Shown here one piece after another: positions 1 to 7,737 of a DNA stretch of 14,981 nucleotides. Numbering within the stretch: position 1 is the stretch's first letter; each line of letters begins with the position of its first letter. Origin of the DNA: QPIN01 sp964472945 (lineage in GTDB: Bacteria > Pseudomonadota > Gammaproteobacteria > Methylococcales > Methylomonadaceae); NCBI GenBank assembly GCA_964472945.1, contig CAYYNM010000065.1:1-14981 (forward strand), read 5' to 3'. Position numbers and translations under genes: made by a program. Under the pieces are notes generated by a model that made no database searches, was not told the DNA's origin, and saw only the letters and a list, made by a program, of their open reading frames with translations.

Positions 1-4
1 TTCT

Positions 5-30
5 AATCAAGGGGTCAGCCAGCTTGATTT
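5..30 (+). repeat. Left REP-like hairpin (inverted copy)
   Basis: Bases 6-30 are the exact reverse complement of 754-778 and of 784-808. Internally, AATCAAG at 5-11 pairs with CTTGATT at 23-29 (7 bp) around an 11-nt loop containing GGGTCAG. It lies 28 nt upstream of the transposase start, so on the mRNA or on single-stranded DNA the hairpin would stand just 5' of the gene. In other genomes such hairpins are recognised by the RAYT protein; that role is inferred here. Confidence 0.8.
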
Positions 31-47
31 GTGAGGAAAACTTTAGT

Positions 48-80
48 ATGCTTCTCAAATGGCCAGATTACCTAGAATAG
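48..80 (+). other. Possible 10-codon upstream ORF overlapping the transposase start
   Basis: ATG at 48 opens a ten-codon frame (MLLKWPDYLE) that stops at TAG 78-80 and overlaps the transposase ATG at 59 in another frame. A GAGG at 33-36 is spaced 11 nt from ATG 48, whereas ATG 59 has no purine-rich site at normal distance. This would fit translational coupling that limits transposase synthesis, as known for several transposable elements. The frame is so short that chance is a serious alternative. Confidence 0.2.
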
Positions 81-769
81 TTATTCCTAACCAACCGATA
101 CATATTATGCACCGGGGCAACAATAGACAAGATATTTTTGAGACTGAGGGTGATATGGTTCGAATCAAAGAAGATATGGCGCATGCTTTATCAAAATCTG
201 GTTGTCATTTGCATGCCTATGTCATCATGAACAACCACTTGCATCTCCTTATTACTCCCATGAATAAGGAGAGCCTTGGTAAATTTATGCAAACCATGGC
301 TAATCGGTATGTCCGTTATTTTAATGCAACACGAAATAGAACCGGCACTATTTGGGAAGGCCGGTTTAAATCATGCCTAGTGGATAGTGAAAATTATCTT
401 TTCAGCCTCTATCGATACATTGAAATGAATCCAATTAAGGCTAACATGGTTGGAAATATAGCTGATTATCCATGGTCAAGTTATCGACATAATGCATTAG
501 GTGAACAAGATAGATTAATCACAGAACACAAACTCTATGAAAGTTTGGGTGAAAACCTAGAGCTACGGACTGAATATTATCAAAAAATATTTAATACATT
601 GAATACCACAGAGCAAGAAAAACAAATAACAGTGGCAACAATGCGAGGCGAGGTTTATGGTAGTAATAGCTTTCACCATAAGATAAGCCGATTAATTTCA
701 AGAGCAACAAAGCTTACAGCGCATGGTGGGGACAGAAAGAGTGAAAGCTATATAAATCAAGCTGGCTGA
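59..769 (+). CDS. REP-associated tyrosine transposase (Y1_Tnp / RAYT)
   Basis: 236-aa member of the Y1 (HUH) transposase superfamily, which nicks single-stranded DNA through a 5'-phosphotyrosine. The N-terminal MHRGNNRQDIF segment (residues 17-27) is a RAYT hallmark. The metal-binding HUH pair is H60/H62 in MNNHLHLLITP. The helix YLFSLYRYIEMNP (113-125) supplies the likely catalytic tyrosine; Y113, Y118 and Y120 are candidates and I cannot pick one without an alignment. A basic HGGDRKS motif (222-228) lies near the C-terminus. The last codons and the TGA stop (767-769) are inside the right-hand repeat. ATG 59 is the only in-frame ATG start, since an in-frame TAG lies at 44-46. The length is normal and no frameshift is seen, so the protein is probably intact. 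It converges with the REC-GGDEF-EAL gene. Confidence 0.93.
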   Translation: MARLPRIVIPNQPIHIMHRGNNRQDIFETEGDMVRIKEDMAHALSKSGCHLHAYVIMNNHLHLLITPMNKESLGKFMQTMANRYVRYFNATRNRTGTIWEGRFKSCLVDSENYLFSLYRYIEMNPIKANMVGNIADYPWSSYRHNALGEQDRLITEHKLYESLGENLELRTEYYQKIFNTLNTTEQEKQITVATMRGEVYGSNSFHHKISRLISRATKLTAHGGDRKSESYINQAG

Positions 770-825
770 CCCCTTGATATTATAAATCAAGCTGGCTGAC
801 CCCTTGATATTACCCCTTGATATTA
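751..825 (+). repeat. Tandem 30-bp REP-like repeat (two full copies plus a fragment)
   Basis: Bases 751-780 and 781-810 are identical 30-mers, each holding the 25-bp sequence that is inverted at 6-30. A 14-base piece of a third unit (ACCCCTTGATATTA) follows at 812-825. The period is exactly 30 bp. Within each copy ATCAAG pairs with CTTGAT. The first copy overlaps the 3' end of the transposase gene. The array fills most of the gap between the convergent transposase and REC-GGDEF-EAL genes, where it could protect mRNA 3' ends or limit read-through (inference). Confidence 0.9.
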
Positions 826-854
826 TCAACAGATCTGGCTCACTACCGTTGTAG

Positions 855-2639
855 TTAGAAATTCACCTTTTCTTTTAATAGCAGACTTATTTCATTTGCT
901 GAAACAGGTTTGCTAAAATAGTAACCTTGAATTTGATCACAGTGCTGTTCAGATAAGAAGCTCAGTTGTTTCCCATCCTCTACACCTTCAGCAATAATAG
1001 CCAAATTCAAACTTTGCCCCATGGCAATAATAGCCTTAATTAAAATATCATCACCAGAGCCTAAATTAAAATTTCTTACAAATGATTGATCAATTTTTAA
1101 AATATCAATGGGAAATTTACGCAAATAACTGAGTGAGGAATAACCTGTGCCAAAATCATCAACTGCAAGTAATACACCTATTTCCTTTAATTCAGATAGA
1201 ATATCTAGGATATATTTGGAGTCTTCAAGCATTAAGCTTTCTGTTATTTCCAAATGAATATAATTTTTAGGGATATTATATTTACTTATCAAGTTTTTTA
1301 ATAGAGTTGTACTATTGAATTTAATATCAAATTGTCGAGTTGACATGTTGATGGCAATGCGTAGTTCTGTATGCCCTTGAGCGTGCCATAAAGATAACTG
1401 TTTACAAGCCTGTTCTAAAATCCACTCTCCCAATGTTAGAATCAGGTCGCTTTCTTCAGCAATTGAGATGATTTTATCGGGTGCTACTTGACCATGTTTT
1501 GGGTGTCTCCAACGCAATAAAGCTTCTACGGTGCAAATTTTTCGGCTTTGTAAATTAATAATGGGTTGATAGTGCAAATAGAGTTGCTTGGAGCCTAGGG
1601 CCAAATATAAATCTTTTTCCAGTTCCATTCTATAATTTGCATGTGTATTCATCTCTGGAGAGAAAAATGCATAATCATTTTTACAGCCACGTTTAACTTC
1701 ATACATTGCCATATCTGCATTCTTTAGCATATCAGTTAAATTATCTCCATCATCTGGAAAACTGGTAATACCAATACTACAACCTATATGTATTATTTGT
1801 CCATGTATTTCAAATACTTGTGAAATTTCTGAAATGATTTTATTGGCAACAATAGAGGCATCTTGTTTTTCATGCAATTCAGTTAAGGTAACCGTAAACT
1901 CATCTCCACCTAGCCGAGCAATAGTGTCAACCCCCCGTAAACAATTTGATAAACGCTGTCCAACCTGTTCTAGTAATAAATCACCAATATGGTGACCTAA
2001 AGAGTCATTTACCAGTTTGAAACGGTCAAGGTCAATAATTAATAATGAAAAAGATGAGTTATTACGTTTTGCTAATTTGTATGCGTAGGCCAGTCGTTCG
2101 TTAAATAGGTTTCTATTAGGAAGTAAAGTCAGTTGATCGTAATTAGCCAAATAGTGTAATTTTTCATACACCTTTTGTTTTTCTGCTATTTCTCTGGTTA
2201 ATTCAACGGTACGTTCAGAGACTATTTTCTCAAGATTTATTGCATGTTGCTGTAATTCTTTTGTGGCTTTTGCTAAAGCAAGGTGAGTTGCGACTCTGGC
2301 ACTAACTATGGGGGGGCTGATAGGCTTGATAATATAGTCAACAGCTCCAGCATTAAACCCTTTTAGTTCATCTTCAACCTCATTTTTAACGGTGAGGAAA
2401 ATAATAGGAATATGAGAGAATTGTGCATTTTGTTTTATTTCTTTACATATTTGGTAGCCATCTATCTCCGGCATAATAATATCGAGTAATATTAAATCAA
2501 TTCTCTTGCTATTTAGAGCTTCTATAGCCTCTTTTTTATTATTGCTAATTATTATATGATATTTCTTTTCAAGAATACCTTGTAATAGGTTACAAAAGAA
2601 ACGTTCATCATCCAGGATTAAAATAGTATCTTTAGACAT
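855..2639 (-). CDS. Response regulator with REC-GGDEF-EAL domains (c-di-GMP cyclase/phosphodiesterase)
   Basis: 594-aa cytoplasmic response regulator. REC spans about 5-120: acidic pocket D10/D11, phospho-acceptor D53, T83 and K105 all present. A charged, coiled-coil-like linker (about 122-163) leads to GGDEF (about 165-328), with GGDEF at 244-248 and an RxxD inhibitory site R235-D238 at the canonical five-residue spacing. EAL (about 340-590) has E372 (EALLRW), N431, E464/E467 (EITE), D494/D495 (DDFGTGYS), K515, E551 and Q571, so both halves look catalytically competent. The family makes c-di-GMP from two GTP and hydrolyses it to pGpG; which activity dominates cannot be read from sequence. 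It is last in the signalling locus, 81 bp after the sensor kinase gene, and has a possible promoter of its own. No clear Shine-Dalgarno precedes ATG 2639, but the start matches the REC N-terminus. Confidence 0.95.
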   Translation of the reverse strand: MSKDTILILDDERFFCNLLQGILEKKYHIIISNNKKEAIEALNSKRIDLILLDIIMPEIDGYQICKEIKQNAQFSHIPIIFLTVKNEVEDELKGFNAGAVDYIIKPISPPIVSARVATHLALAKATKELQQHAINLEKIVSERTVELTREIAEKQKVYEKLHYLANYDQLTLLPNRNLFNERLAYAYKLAKRNNSSFSLLIIDLDRFKLVNDSLGHHIGDLLLEQVGQRLSNCLRGVDTIARLGGDEFTVTLTELHEKQDASIVANKIISEISQVFEIHGQIIHIGCSIGITSFPDDGDNLTDMLKNADMAMYEVKRGCKNDYAFFSPEMNTHANYRMELEKDLYLALGSKQLYLHYQPIINLQSRKICTVEALLRWRHPKHGQVAPDKIISIAEESDLILTLGEWILEQACKQLSLWHAQGHTELRIAINMSTRQFDIKFNSTTLLKNLISKYNIPKNYIHLEITESLMLEDSKYILDILSELKEIGVLLAVDDFGTGYSSLSYLRKFPIDILKIDQSFVRNFNLGSGDDILIKAIIAMGQSLNLAIIAEGVEDGKQLSFLSEQHCDQIQGYYFSKPVSANEISLLLKEKVNF

Positions 2640-2660
2640 AGAAAAAGATAAGTAAGAGTG

Positions 2661-2698
2661 GTATAAAAATTTATACTCTAGATTGTAAACTCTGTAAC
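2661..2698 (-). promoter_or_regulatory. Candidate promoter and palindromic operator for the GGDEF-EAL gene
   Basis: On the minus strand GTTACA (2698-2693), a 17-bp spacer and TATAAA (2675-2670) form a plausible sigma70 promoter (4/6 and 5/6 matches to consensus) about 30 bp before the ATG at 2639. The perfect palindrome GTATAAAAATTTATAC at 2661-2676 (7-bp arms, 2-bp centre) overlaps the -10 box and the expected start point, as a repressor site might. The spacer is AT-rich, so a chance match is possible. If real, the GGDEF-EAL gene can be expressed apart from the kinase. Confidence 0.4.
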
Positions 2699-2720
2699 CT
2701 TGATAAGTAAAGGGGTATTT

Positions 2721-5700
2721 CTAAGGAAGGGTTACTTTTATTTGCTTACAAATTTCTTTTAGGGTACTCATAGCCTGATCAAATTCATAATCCTCAATAG
2801 CCAGCTTTAGTGCTTGTGTTTTATCATTTGAAAGTGCTAATAAATTATTTTGTATATTATTTGATATTTCAAGTGCATGGCTATCACCTTCACTAAGTAA
2901 ATTATAAAGCAGCTTTACTTGTTTAGTTAATTGAGTATTTGAAAGTTTTTCTGTAGTTTTGGCACCAACCTGGTTTTGCTTATATTTATTAAGCTCTGTC
3001 ATTAGCGCATTAAATTGTATACTAAAAAGTTTTAATTCTTCAGTATAATTTTGATCTGAGGCAATTGCTAATTCAAGGTTGATTGCTTGTTGTTGTAGTT
3101 GACGTGCCCCAATATTTCCAGCAACACCTTTAAGGGTATGAATAATAAGTTTAGCTGTTTTGAGTTGATTAGTATCAATAGATGTTTCTAACAGTTTAAT
3201 ATCATGCTGATGATCAGTATAAAAGTCTTTTAACAGTTTACTAAAAAGAGATCTGTTTCCACCAACTCTTTTAAGCCCCCATAAGACATCGAGAGACTCT
3301 GAATAGTCTGGTAATATTGTTATATCATTGCTGTTATTTATAATGATTTTTGAGGTATTGGCTTGTTTTGGCTGATTTAACCACTGACTGAGTACCTTAT
3401 ACAGTTCTTCGGGATCTATCGGCTTAGTAATATGTTCATTCATACCAGCGGCTAGTGATTTGGCTTTGTCTCCTGCCATAGCATGTGCTGTCATAGCGAT
3501 AATAGGAAGGTCTTTAAAGTCTTGATTAGACCTTATTTTTTGGGTTGCTTGAATGCCATCCATTTCGGGCATTTGAATATCCATAAGGATTAAATCAAAA
3601 TATTGCTTATTGGAAGGTTGTTGAAATATTGCATTAACAGCAGCTAAGCCATTATCTACAATAGCTACTTTTAGGCCAAAAGACTTAAGTAACTCTTCAG
3701 CAACCTGTTGATTAATTTTATTGTCTTCAGCTAATAATATAGAACCCATTAAGGTAGAAAGTTCTGCTTTAACTTCAACTGATTGTGTTGTTAAGCCTGG
3801 TTTTAGAATTTTGATGATAGTATCAAATAAAGTAGACAGGGTTGCAGGTTTAACAATAAATCCATTTAAGTTAATTTCTTTAGCTTCTTTGATAAGCACT
3901 TCTTGAGCATAAGCGGTTACCATAATAATAGCCGGTACTTTGTTAAGGTGAAGCTTATTTTTAATATATTTAACAGCTTCTAATCCATTTGTTTCGGGCA
4001 TAGACCAATCCATTAAAATCAAGTCAAATGATTTTTCTGTTGTTGTTAAAATTGAATAAGCTTCATCTGCACTGGCGACAGTGGTGACTTTAAAAGACAA
4101 AGAAGCCAGTTGATCGCGTAATACATTACGGGCAGTTATGTTGTCATCGACAACAAGAACTCTAATACCTCTTAAGTCTGGTTGAGGCAAAGCAAGTGAT
4201 TTTTTTTGTTCGGTTGCAATGCCACACTCTATAGAAAAGAAAAATTCACTACCTTGTCCCTGTATACTGTTAATGCCAATAGAGCCATTCATTAATGTAA
4301 CCAATTGTTTGCTTATTGCCAAACCAAGCCCTGTACCTCCATGTGTCCGTGTTGTACTGGTATCTGTTTGAAAAAAAGAATCAAATAGTTGAGCTTGTTT
4401 GCTTGCTTCGATACCGCACCCAGTATCTTTGACTGAAAATTTTAGAGTCGTTTTATGGGTATCAACATCAACTGGAATAACGGATATTTTAATTTCTCCT
4501 TGTTCTGTAAATTTAATAGCATTACTGCAAAGGTTGACTAAAATTTGAGATAAGCGAGTAGGGTCACCAATTATAGTTGTAGGTATTGAGGGGGAAATAT
4601 CAAAAATAAGTTCAATATTTTTTTCTTCACATGAAAAACGGAATAAGTCCCCCAGTATTTCAAAGGTATCATCAAGTTGAAAATTAACAGATTCCAAGTG
4701 TAGTTTACCGGCTTCAATTTTAGAAAAATCAAGAATATCATTAATAATATTTAATAATGATTGGCTGGCATTTTGTATTTTTTGGATATAGTCTTGTTGC
4801 TGTGAAGTTAGTTTGGTTTTTAATGCTAGATAGCCTAAACCTACGATAGCATTCATAGGTGTACGAATCTCATGGCTCATATTAGAAAGAAAATTACTTT
4901 TAAACTGGCTAGCATGCTCTGCTATTTGTTTGGCCTTTTCTAATTCTATTTCGGCTTGCTTTATTGGGGTAATATCAAAAATAGCTCCTTGGAGATAAAC
5001 AGTTTGGTTTTTATCATTATAGAGTGCTAAACCCTTTTCATGTATCCAGCGAATTGATTTATCTTTATGAATAATGCGGTATTCTAAGGTATAGGGTAAA
5101 TGTGAATCTATGGCATTTTGCAGCTTTTCTTTGATTGAACTTATATCACCAGGGTGAGTAATATTTATCAGGCTTTGTTGGTTATTTATAAAAAAACTGG
5201 CTGGATAACCACTAATTGATTCAACGGCATCTGTAAGAAAAGAAAGAACCCATTTTTGATTAAATTTATATTGATAAAAAGTACTCGGTATATTGTGAAT
5301 TAATGAACTAAACTGTTGCTCACTTTTTTTAAGCTTTTGTTCTGCTATTTTGCGGCGAGTAATATCTGTTCGAATGGCAATATATTGATCTAACTTACCT
5401 TGAGGAGTGAATAAGCCAATAATTGTACTATCGACCCAATAAAGAGAACCATCTTTAGCCTTATTACAGACTTCATCGCGCCAGGGTATTCCTTTTGATG
5501 CCTGTTGAAACATGTTTTTCCAAAAAGATCTGGGATGAAAGCCTGAGTTTACAAGGTGGTGTGTTTTTCCAATCAGCTCTTCTCTACTATAGCCACTGAT
5601 TTGGCAGAATTGGTCATTAACATAAGAGATAGTCCCTCTTACATCAGTTATTGCAACAATAGATGAGGCATCTAAGGCAAATTTCTGCTGTTCTAATGTA

Positions 5701-7736
5701 ATGTGGATGTTTTTTTGTTCTGTAATATCTTGCTGTGTACCTACTGCGCGTGTGGCTTTTCCATTTTCAGTATTAACAATTGAACCCGTCGAGCGAATAT
5801 GTAGGTAATGACCAGATTTGTGGCGTAATCTAAATTCATGCTCGTAGTGTTTAGAACAATCAGCTATATTTTTTGCAACAAATTTTAATGCAGTCTCTCT
5901 ATCTTCAGGATGTAATAAGTTTTTCCAAGAAAGGTGTGTACTTTTAAATTCATCCTGCTGGTAGCCAAGCATTTCTGAATAACCTGGGCTGAAATAAACT
6001 TCATTCGTTTTTAAGTTCCAGTCCCATAAGCCTTCTTGAGATGCATTCATAGCAAATTGAAAGCGTTCTTGACTTATTCTAAGAGCCTCTTTCTGTCGTC
6101 TGACTTGCCATAACCAAAGACTAAAGATTAAAAAAATACAGCCAGCAATACCAATAATCTGCCGAAGCAAAGCTTTGTCAATTTTATGATCAAAACGAAT
6201 AGCAAACCATTTCTTTTTATAAGCATTTTTTTCTGTTGGGGTAATGCTGTCGAGTGATTGCTGAATTATACCAATTAACTCAGGCCAGTCTTTTCGTACT
6301 GCAAACGCCAGGTTATTACTGAAGGGGGTGGGTGCTGCAACTTTTATATTATGTAGCCCAGACTGTAAAATAATATGACTTGTTGCCGCTAAGTTACCCA
6401 TATAGGCATCGGCTTGACCTAAAGATAGTTTAGAGAGGGCTTGTTCAGTATTATCGACAAGAACAAGTTCTATTTCAGGGTAATTGGCGGTTAGAATTTC
6501 GTAATTAGCATAATTTTTTTCAACAACTATTTTTTTATCAAAAAGGTCTTCAATACCAGTAATTATTGTATTATCATTTCGGGTGAAGATAACATAAGGG
6601 AATTTAAGGTAGGGTAGAGTGAAGTTAAGATATTTCTCACGGTCAGGCGTTCTTGATACTGCTGGTAACACATCTATCTTATGGTTTTTAATTTTATCAA
6701 CTACTTGTTTCCAGCTTAAATCAGCGTTGTAAGTTGTTTTTATATGAAGTGAATTTTCCAGATAGGCAACATAATCAGAGGCTATACCTTGATAAGTTTT
6801 TTTCTCTGGATCAATATATTCTATAGGAGCCCAGGCAGGATCAACTCCAATACGAATATTTTTATGTGCTTGAAGCCAAAGCTTTTGATCCTCTGTAAGC
6901 CGAACTGAAGTGCTTTTTTTTACTGTATAGTCAAAGAGAACCCATTTATTTAAGATTTCTCGGCGTGTACTTTCAGTTATAGTGTTAAGTCCTTTTTGCA
7001 ATATACTTTGTAGCAGAGGGAGGTTTTTATTAATTGCAAAGGCTAATTTAGATTTTTCGGCAGATAAGCGACTATCTATTCTAAGGTTGGTTAAAAGGTC
7101 TTTTTCTATAAAATAACTAACAACAGCCAGGTTGCCAACATAGGCATCTGCATTTCCCAAGGAGACGGCTTGTAAAGCTTCTTCATTAGATTTTACAAAT
7201 AAGAAAGATATATCAGTGTGCTGGTTTTTGAGTAGTTCATGAATATAGGTGCTTTTGGGTAAGGCAACTGTTTTGTTAGAGAGTTCTGCTAGCGAAGTGA
7301 CACCAGGCTGGTCTTTACGTGTCACAAAAACCGTATCAATTTCTATATAAGGTGTAGTAAAGTTAAGAAATTTACGTCTTTCAGCTGTATTGACGGCACA
7401 GGCCAACATATCCAAATGAGCTGATTTAACGGCATGGATAACATTTTTCCACTCACCTGCTGTTGTAGAGAATTTAACGTTTAATATTTTAGCAAGGAGC
7501 TTAAGGTAATCAGAGGCTATTCCTTGGTGTCTTTTTTCTGAATCAATAAAATCAAAAGGTGGCCAGTTTTGATCAACACCTACTGTAATAATGAGGTGTT
7601 TTGCTAGCCAGTTTTGTTCTTCAGTTGTTAATTGAAGTGCTTTAGGTGCTGAAAAAAGTTGACTGGAAAATAAAGCTAAGACAATTAATAACAGCCATTT
7701 TTTTTGGATTAATTGTAGCCTTATTGTTATCGACAT
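2721..7736 (-). CDS. BvgS/EvgS-like hybrid sensor kinase (two SBP_bac_3, TM, three PAS, HisKA, HATPase, two REC, HPt)
   Basis: 1671-aa inner-membrane kinase. It has a signal peptide (1-30), two tandem periplasmic Venus-flytrap (SBP_bac_3) domains (about 45-268 and 290-512) and a TM helix (about 523-544). Three PAS/PAC units follow (about 555-675, 682-797, 806-927). HisKA has H955 (SHEIRTPMN); the ATPase has N1068/N1072, D1104 (DTGCG) and GGTGLGLA (1133-1140). REC1: D1197/D1198, D1243, T1274, K1296. REC2: E1337/D1338, D1386, T1416, K1438. HPt has H1533 (HTLKG). All relay residues are present. Both flytraps share DAYxGNLA (198-204 and 444-450) and a TxxR before NFTxPY. BvgS and EvgS have the same plan, but with one REC and fewer PAS domains. 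About 80 residues beyond the HPt form another helical module without a phospho-histidine. The start ATG lies one base after the regulator's TAA, implying translational coupling. The ligand is unknown. Confidence 0.95.
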   Translation of the reverse strand: MSITIRLQLIQKKWLLLIVLALFSSQLFSAPKALQLTTEEQNWLAKHLIITVGVDQNWPPFDFIDSEKRHQGIASDYLKLLAKILNVKFSTTAGEWKNVIHAVKSAHLDMLACAVNTAERRKFLNFTTPYIEIDTVFVTRKDQPGVTSLAELSNKTVALPKSTYIHELLKNQHTDISFLFVKSNEEALQAVSLGNADAYVGNLAVVSYFIEKDLLTNLRIDSRLSAEKSKLAFAINKNLPLLQSILQKGLNTITESTRREILNKWVLFDYTVKKSTSVRLTEDQKLWLQAHKNIRIGVDPAWAPIEYIDPEKKTYQGIASDYVAYLENSLHIKTTYNADLSWKQVVDKIKNHKIDVLPAVSRTPDREKYLNFTLPYLKFPYVIFTRNDNTIITGIEDLFDKKIVVEKNYANYEILTANYPEIELVLVDNTEQALSKLSLGQADAYMGNLAATSHIILQSGLHNIKVAAPTPFSNNLAFAVRKDWPELIGIIQQSLDSITPTEKNAYKKKWFAIRFDHKIDKALLRQIIGIAGCIFLIFSLWLWQVRRQKEALRISQERFQFAMNASQEGLWDWNLKTNEVYFSPGYSEMLGYQQDEFKSTHLSWKNLLHPEDRETALKFVAKNIADCSKHYEHEFRLRHKSGHYLHIRSTGSIVNTENGKATRAVGTQQDITEQKNIHITLEQQKFALDASSIVAITDVRGTISYVNDQFCQISGYSREELIGKTHHLVNSGFHPRSFWKNMFQQASKGIPWRDEVCNKAKDGSLYWVDSTIIGLFTPQGKLDQYIAIRTDITRRKIAEQKLKKSEQQFSSLIHNIPSTFYQYKFNQKWVLSFLTDAVESISGYPASFFINNQQSLINITHPGDISSIKEKLQNAIDSHLPYTLEYRIIHKDKSIRWIHEKGLALYNDKNQTVYLQGAIFDITPIKQAEIELEKAKQIAEHASQFKSNFLSNMSHEIRTPMNAIVGLGYLALKTKLTSQQQDYIQKIQNASQSLLNIINDILDFSKIEAGKLHLESVNFQLDDTFEILGDLFRFSCEEKNIELIFDISPSIPTTIIGDPTRLSQILVNLCSNAIKFTEQGEIKISVIPVDVDTHKTTLKFSVKDTGCGIEASKQAQLFDSFFQTDTSTTRTHGGTGLGLAISKQLVTLMNGSIGINSIQGQGSEFFFSIECGIATEQKKSLALPQPDLRGIRVLVVDDNITARNVLRDQLASLSFKVTTVASADEAYSILTTTEKSFDLILMDWSMPETNGLEAVKYIKNKLHLNKVPAIIMVTAYAQEVLIKEAKEINLNGFIVKPATLSTLFDTIIKILKPGLTTQSVEVKAELSTLMGSILLAEDNKINQQVAEELLKSFGLKVAIVDNGLAAVNAIFQQPSNKQYFDLILMDIQMPEMDGIQATQKIRSNQDFKDLPIIAMTAHAMAGDKAKSLAAGMNEHITKPIDPEELYKVLSQWLNQPKQANTSKIIINNSNDITILPDYSESLDVLWGLKRVGGNRSLFSKLLKDFYTDHQHDIKLLETSIDTNQLKTAKLIIHTLKGVAGNIGARQLQQQAINLELAIASDQNYTEELKLFSIQFNALMTELNKYKQNQVGAKTTEKLSNTQLTKQVKLLYNLLSEGDSHALEISNNIQNNLLALSNDKTQALKLAIEDYEFDQAMSTLKEICKQIKVTLP

Positions 7737-7737
7737 A

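Larger units (their letters stand above)
5..825 (+). mobile_element. RAYT gene with flanking REP-like inverted repeats
   Basis: This is a composite unit: one Y1/HUH transposase gene bracketed by an exact 25-bp inverted repeat, 6-30 on the left against 754-778 on the right. The right copy recurs at 784-808. Each copy can fold on itself through AATCAAG/CTTGATT-type arms around a loop of about 11 nt. REP-associated tyrosine transposases are known to sit between REP-type hairpins that they recognise; they are usually single-copy, vertically inherited domesticated transposases rather than active IS elements. No target-site duplication can be shown, because the left end lies at the window edge. The boundaries are my inference from the repeats. 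Confidence 0.75.

Noticed and set aside
751..825. Tandem repeat as a CRISPR array
   Set aside because: The copies are directly abutting with no spacers, and no cas genes are present; the same sequence is inverted on the other side of the transposase.
841..856. Small ACTAC-CGTT-GTAGT hairpin at the GGDEF-EAL stop as a terminator
   Set aside because: Only a 5-bp stem overlapping the stop codon and no T-tract on the transcribed strand.
3721..3906. Plus-strand 61-aa frame inside the kinase gene
   Set aside because: It lies wholly antisense to the receiver-coding part of an intact gene, with no motif of its own.
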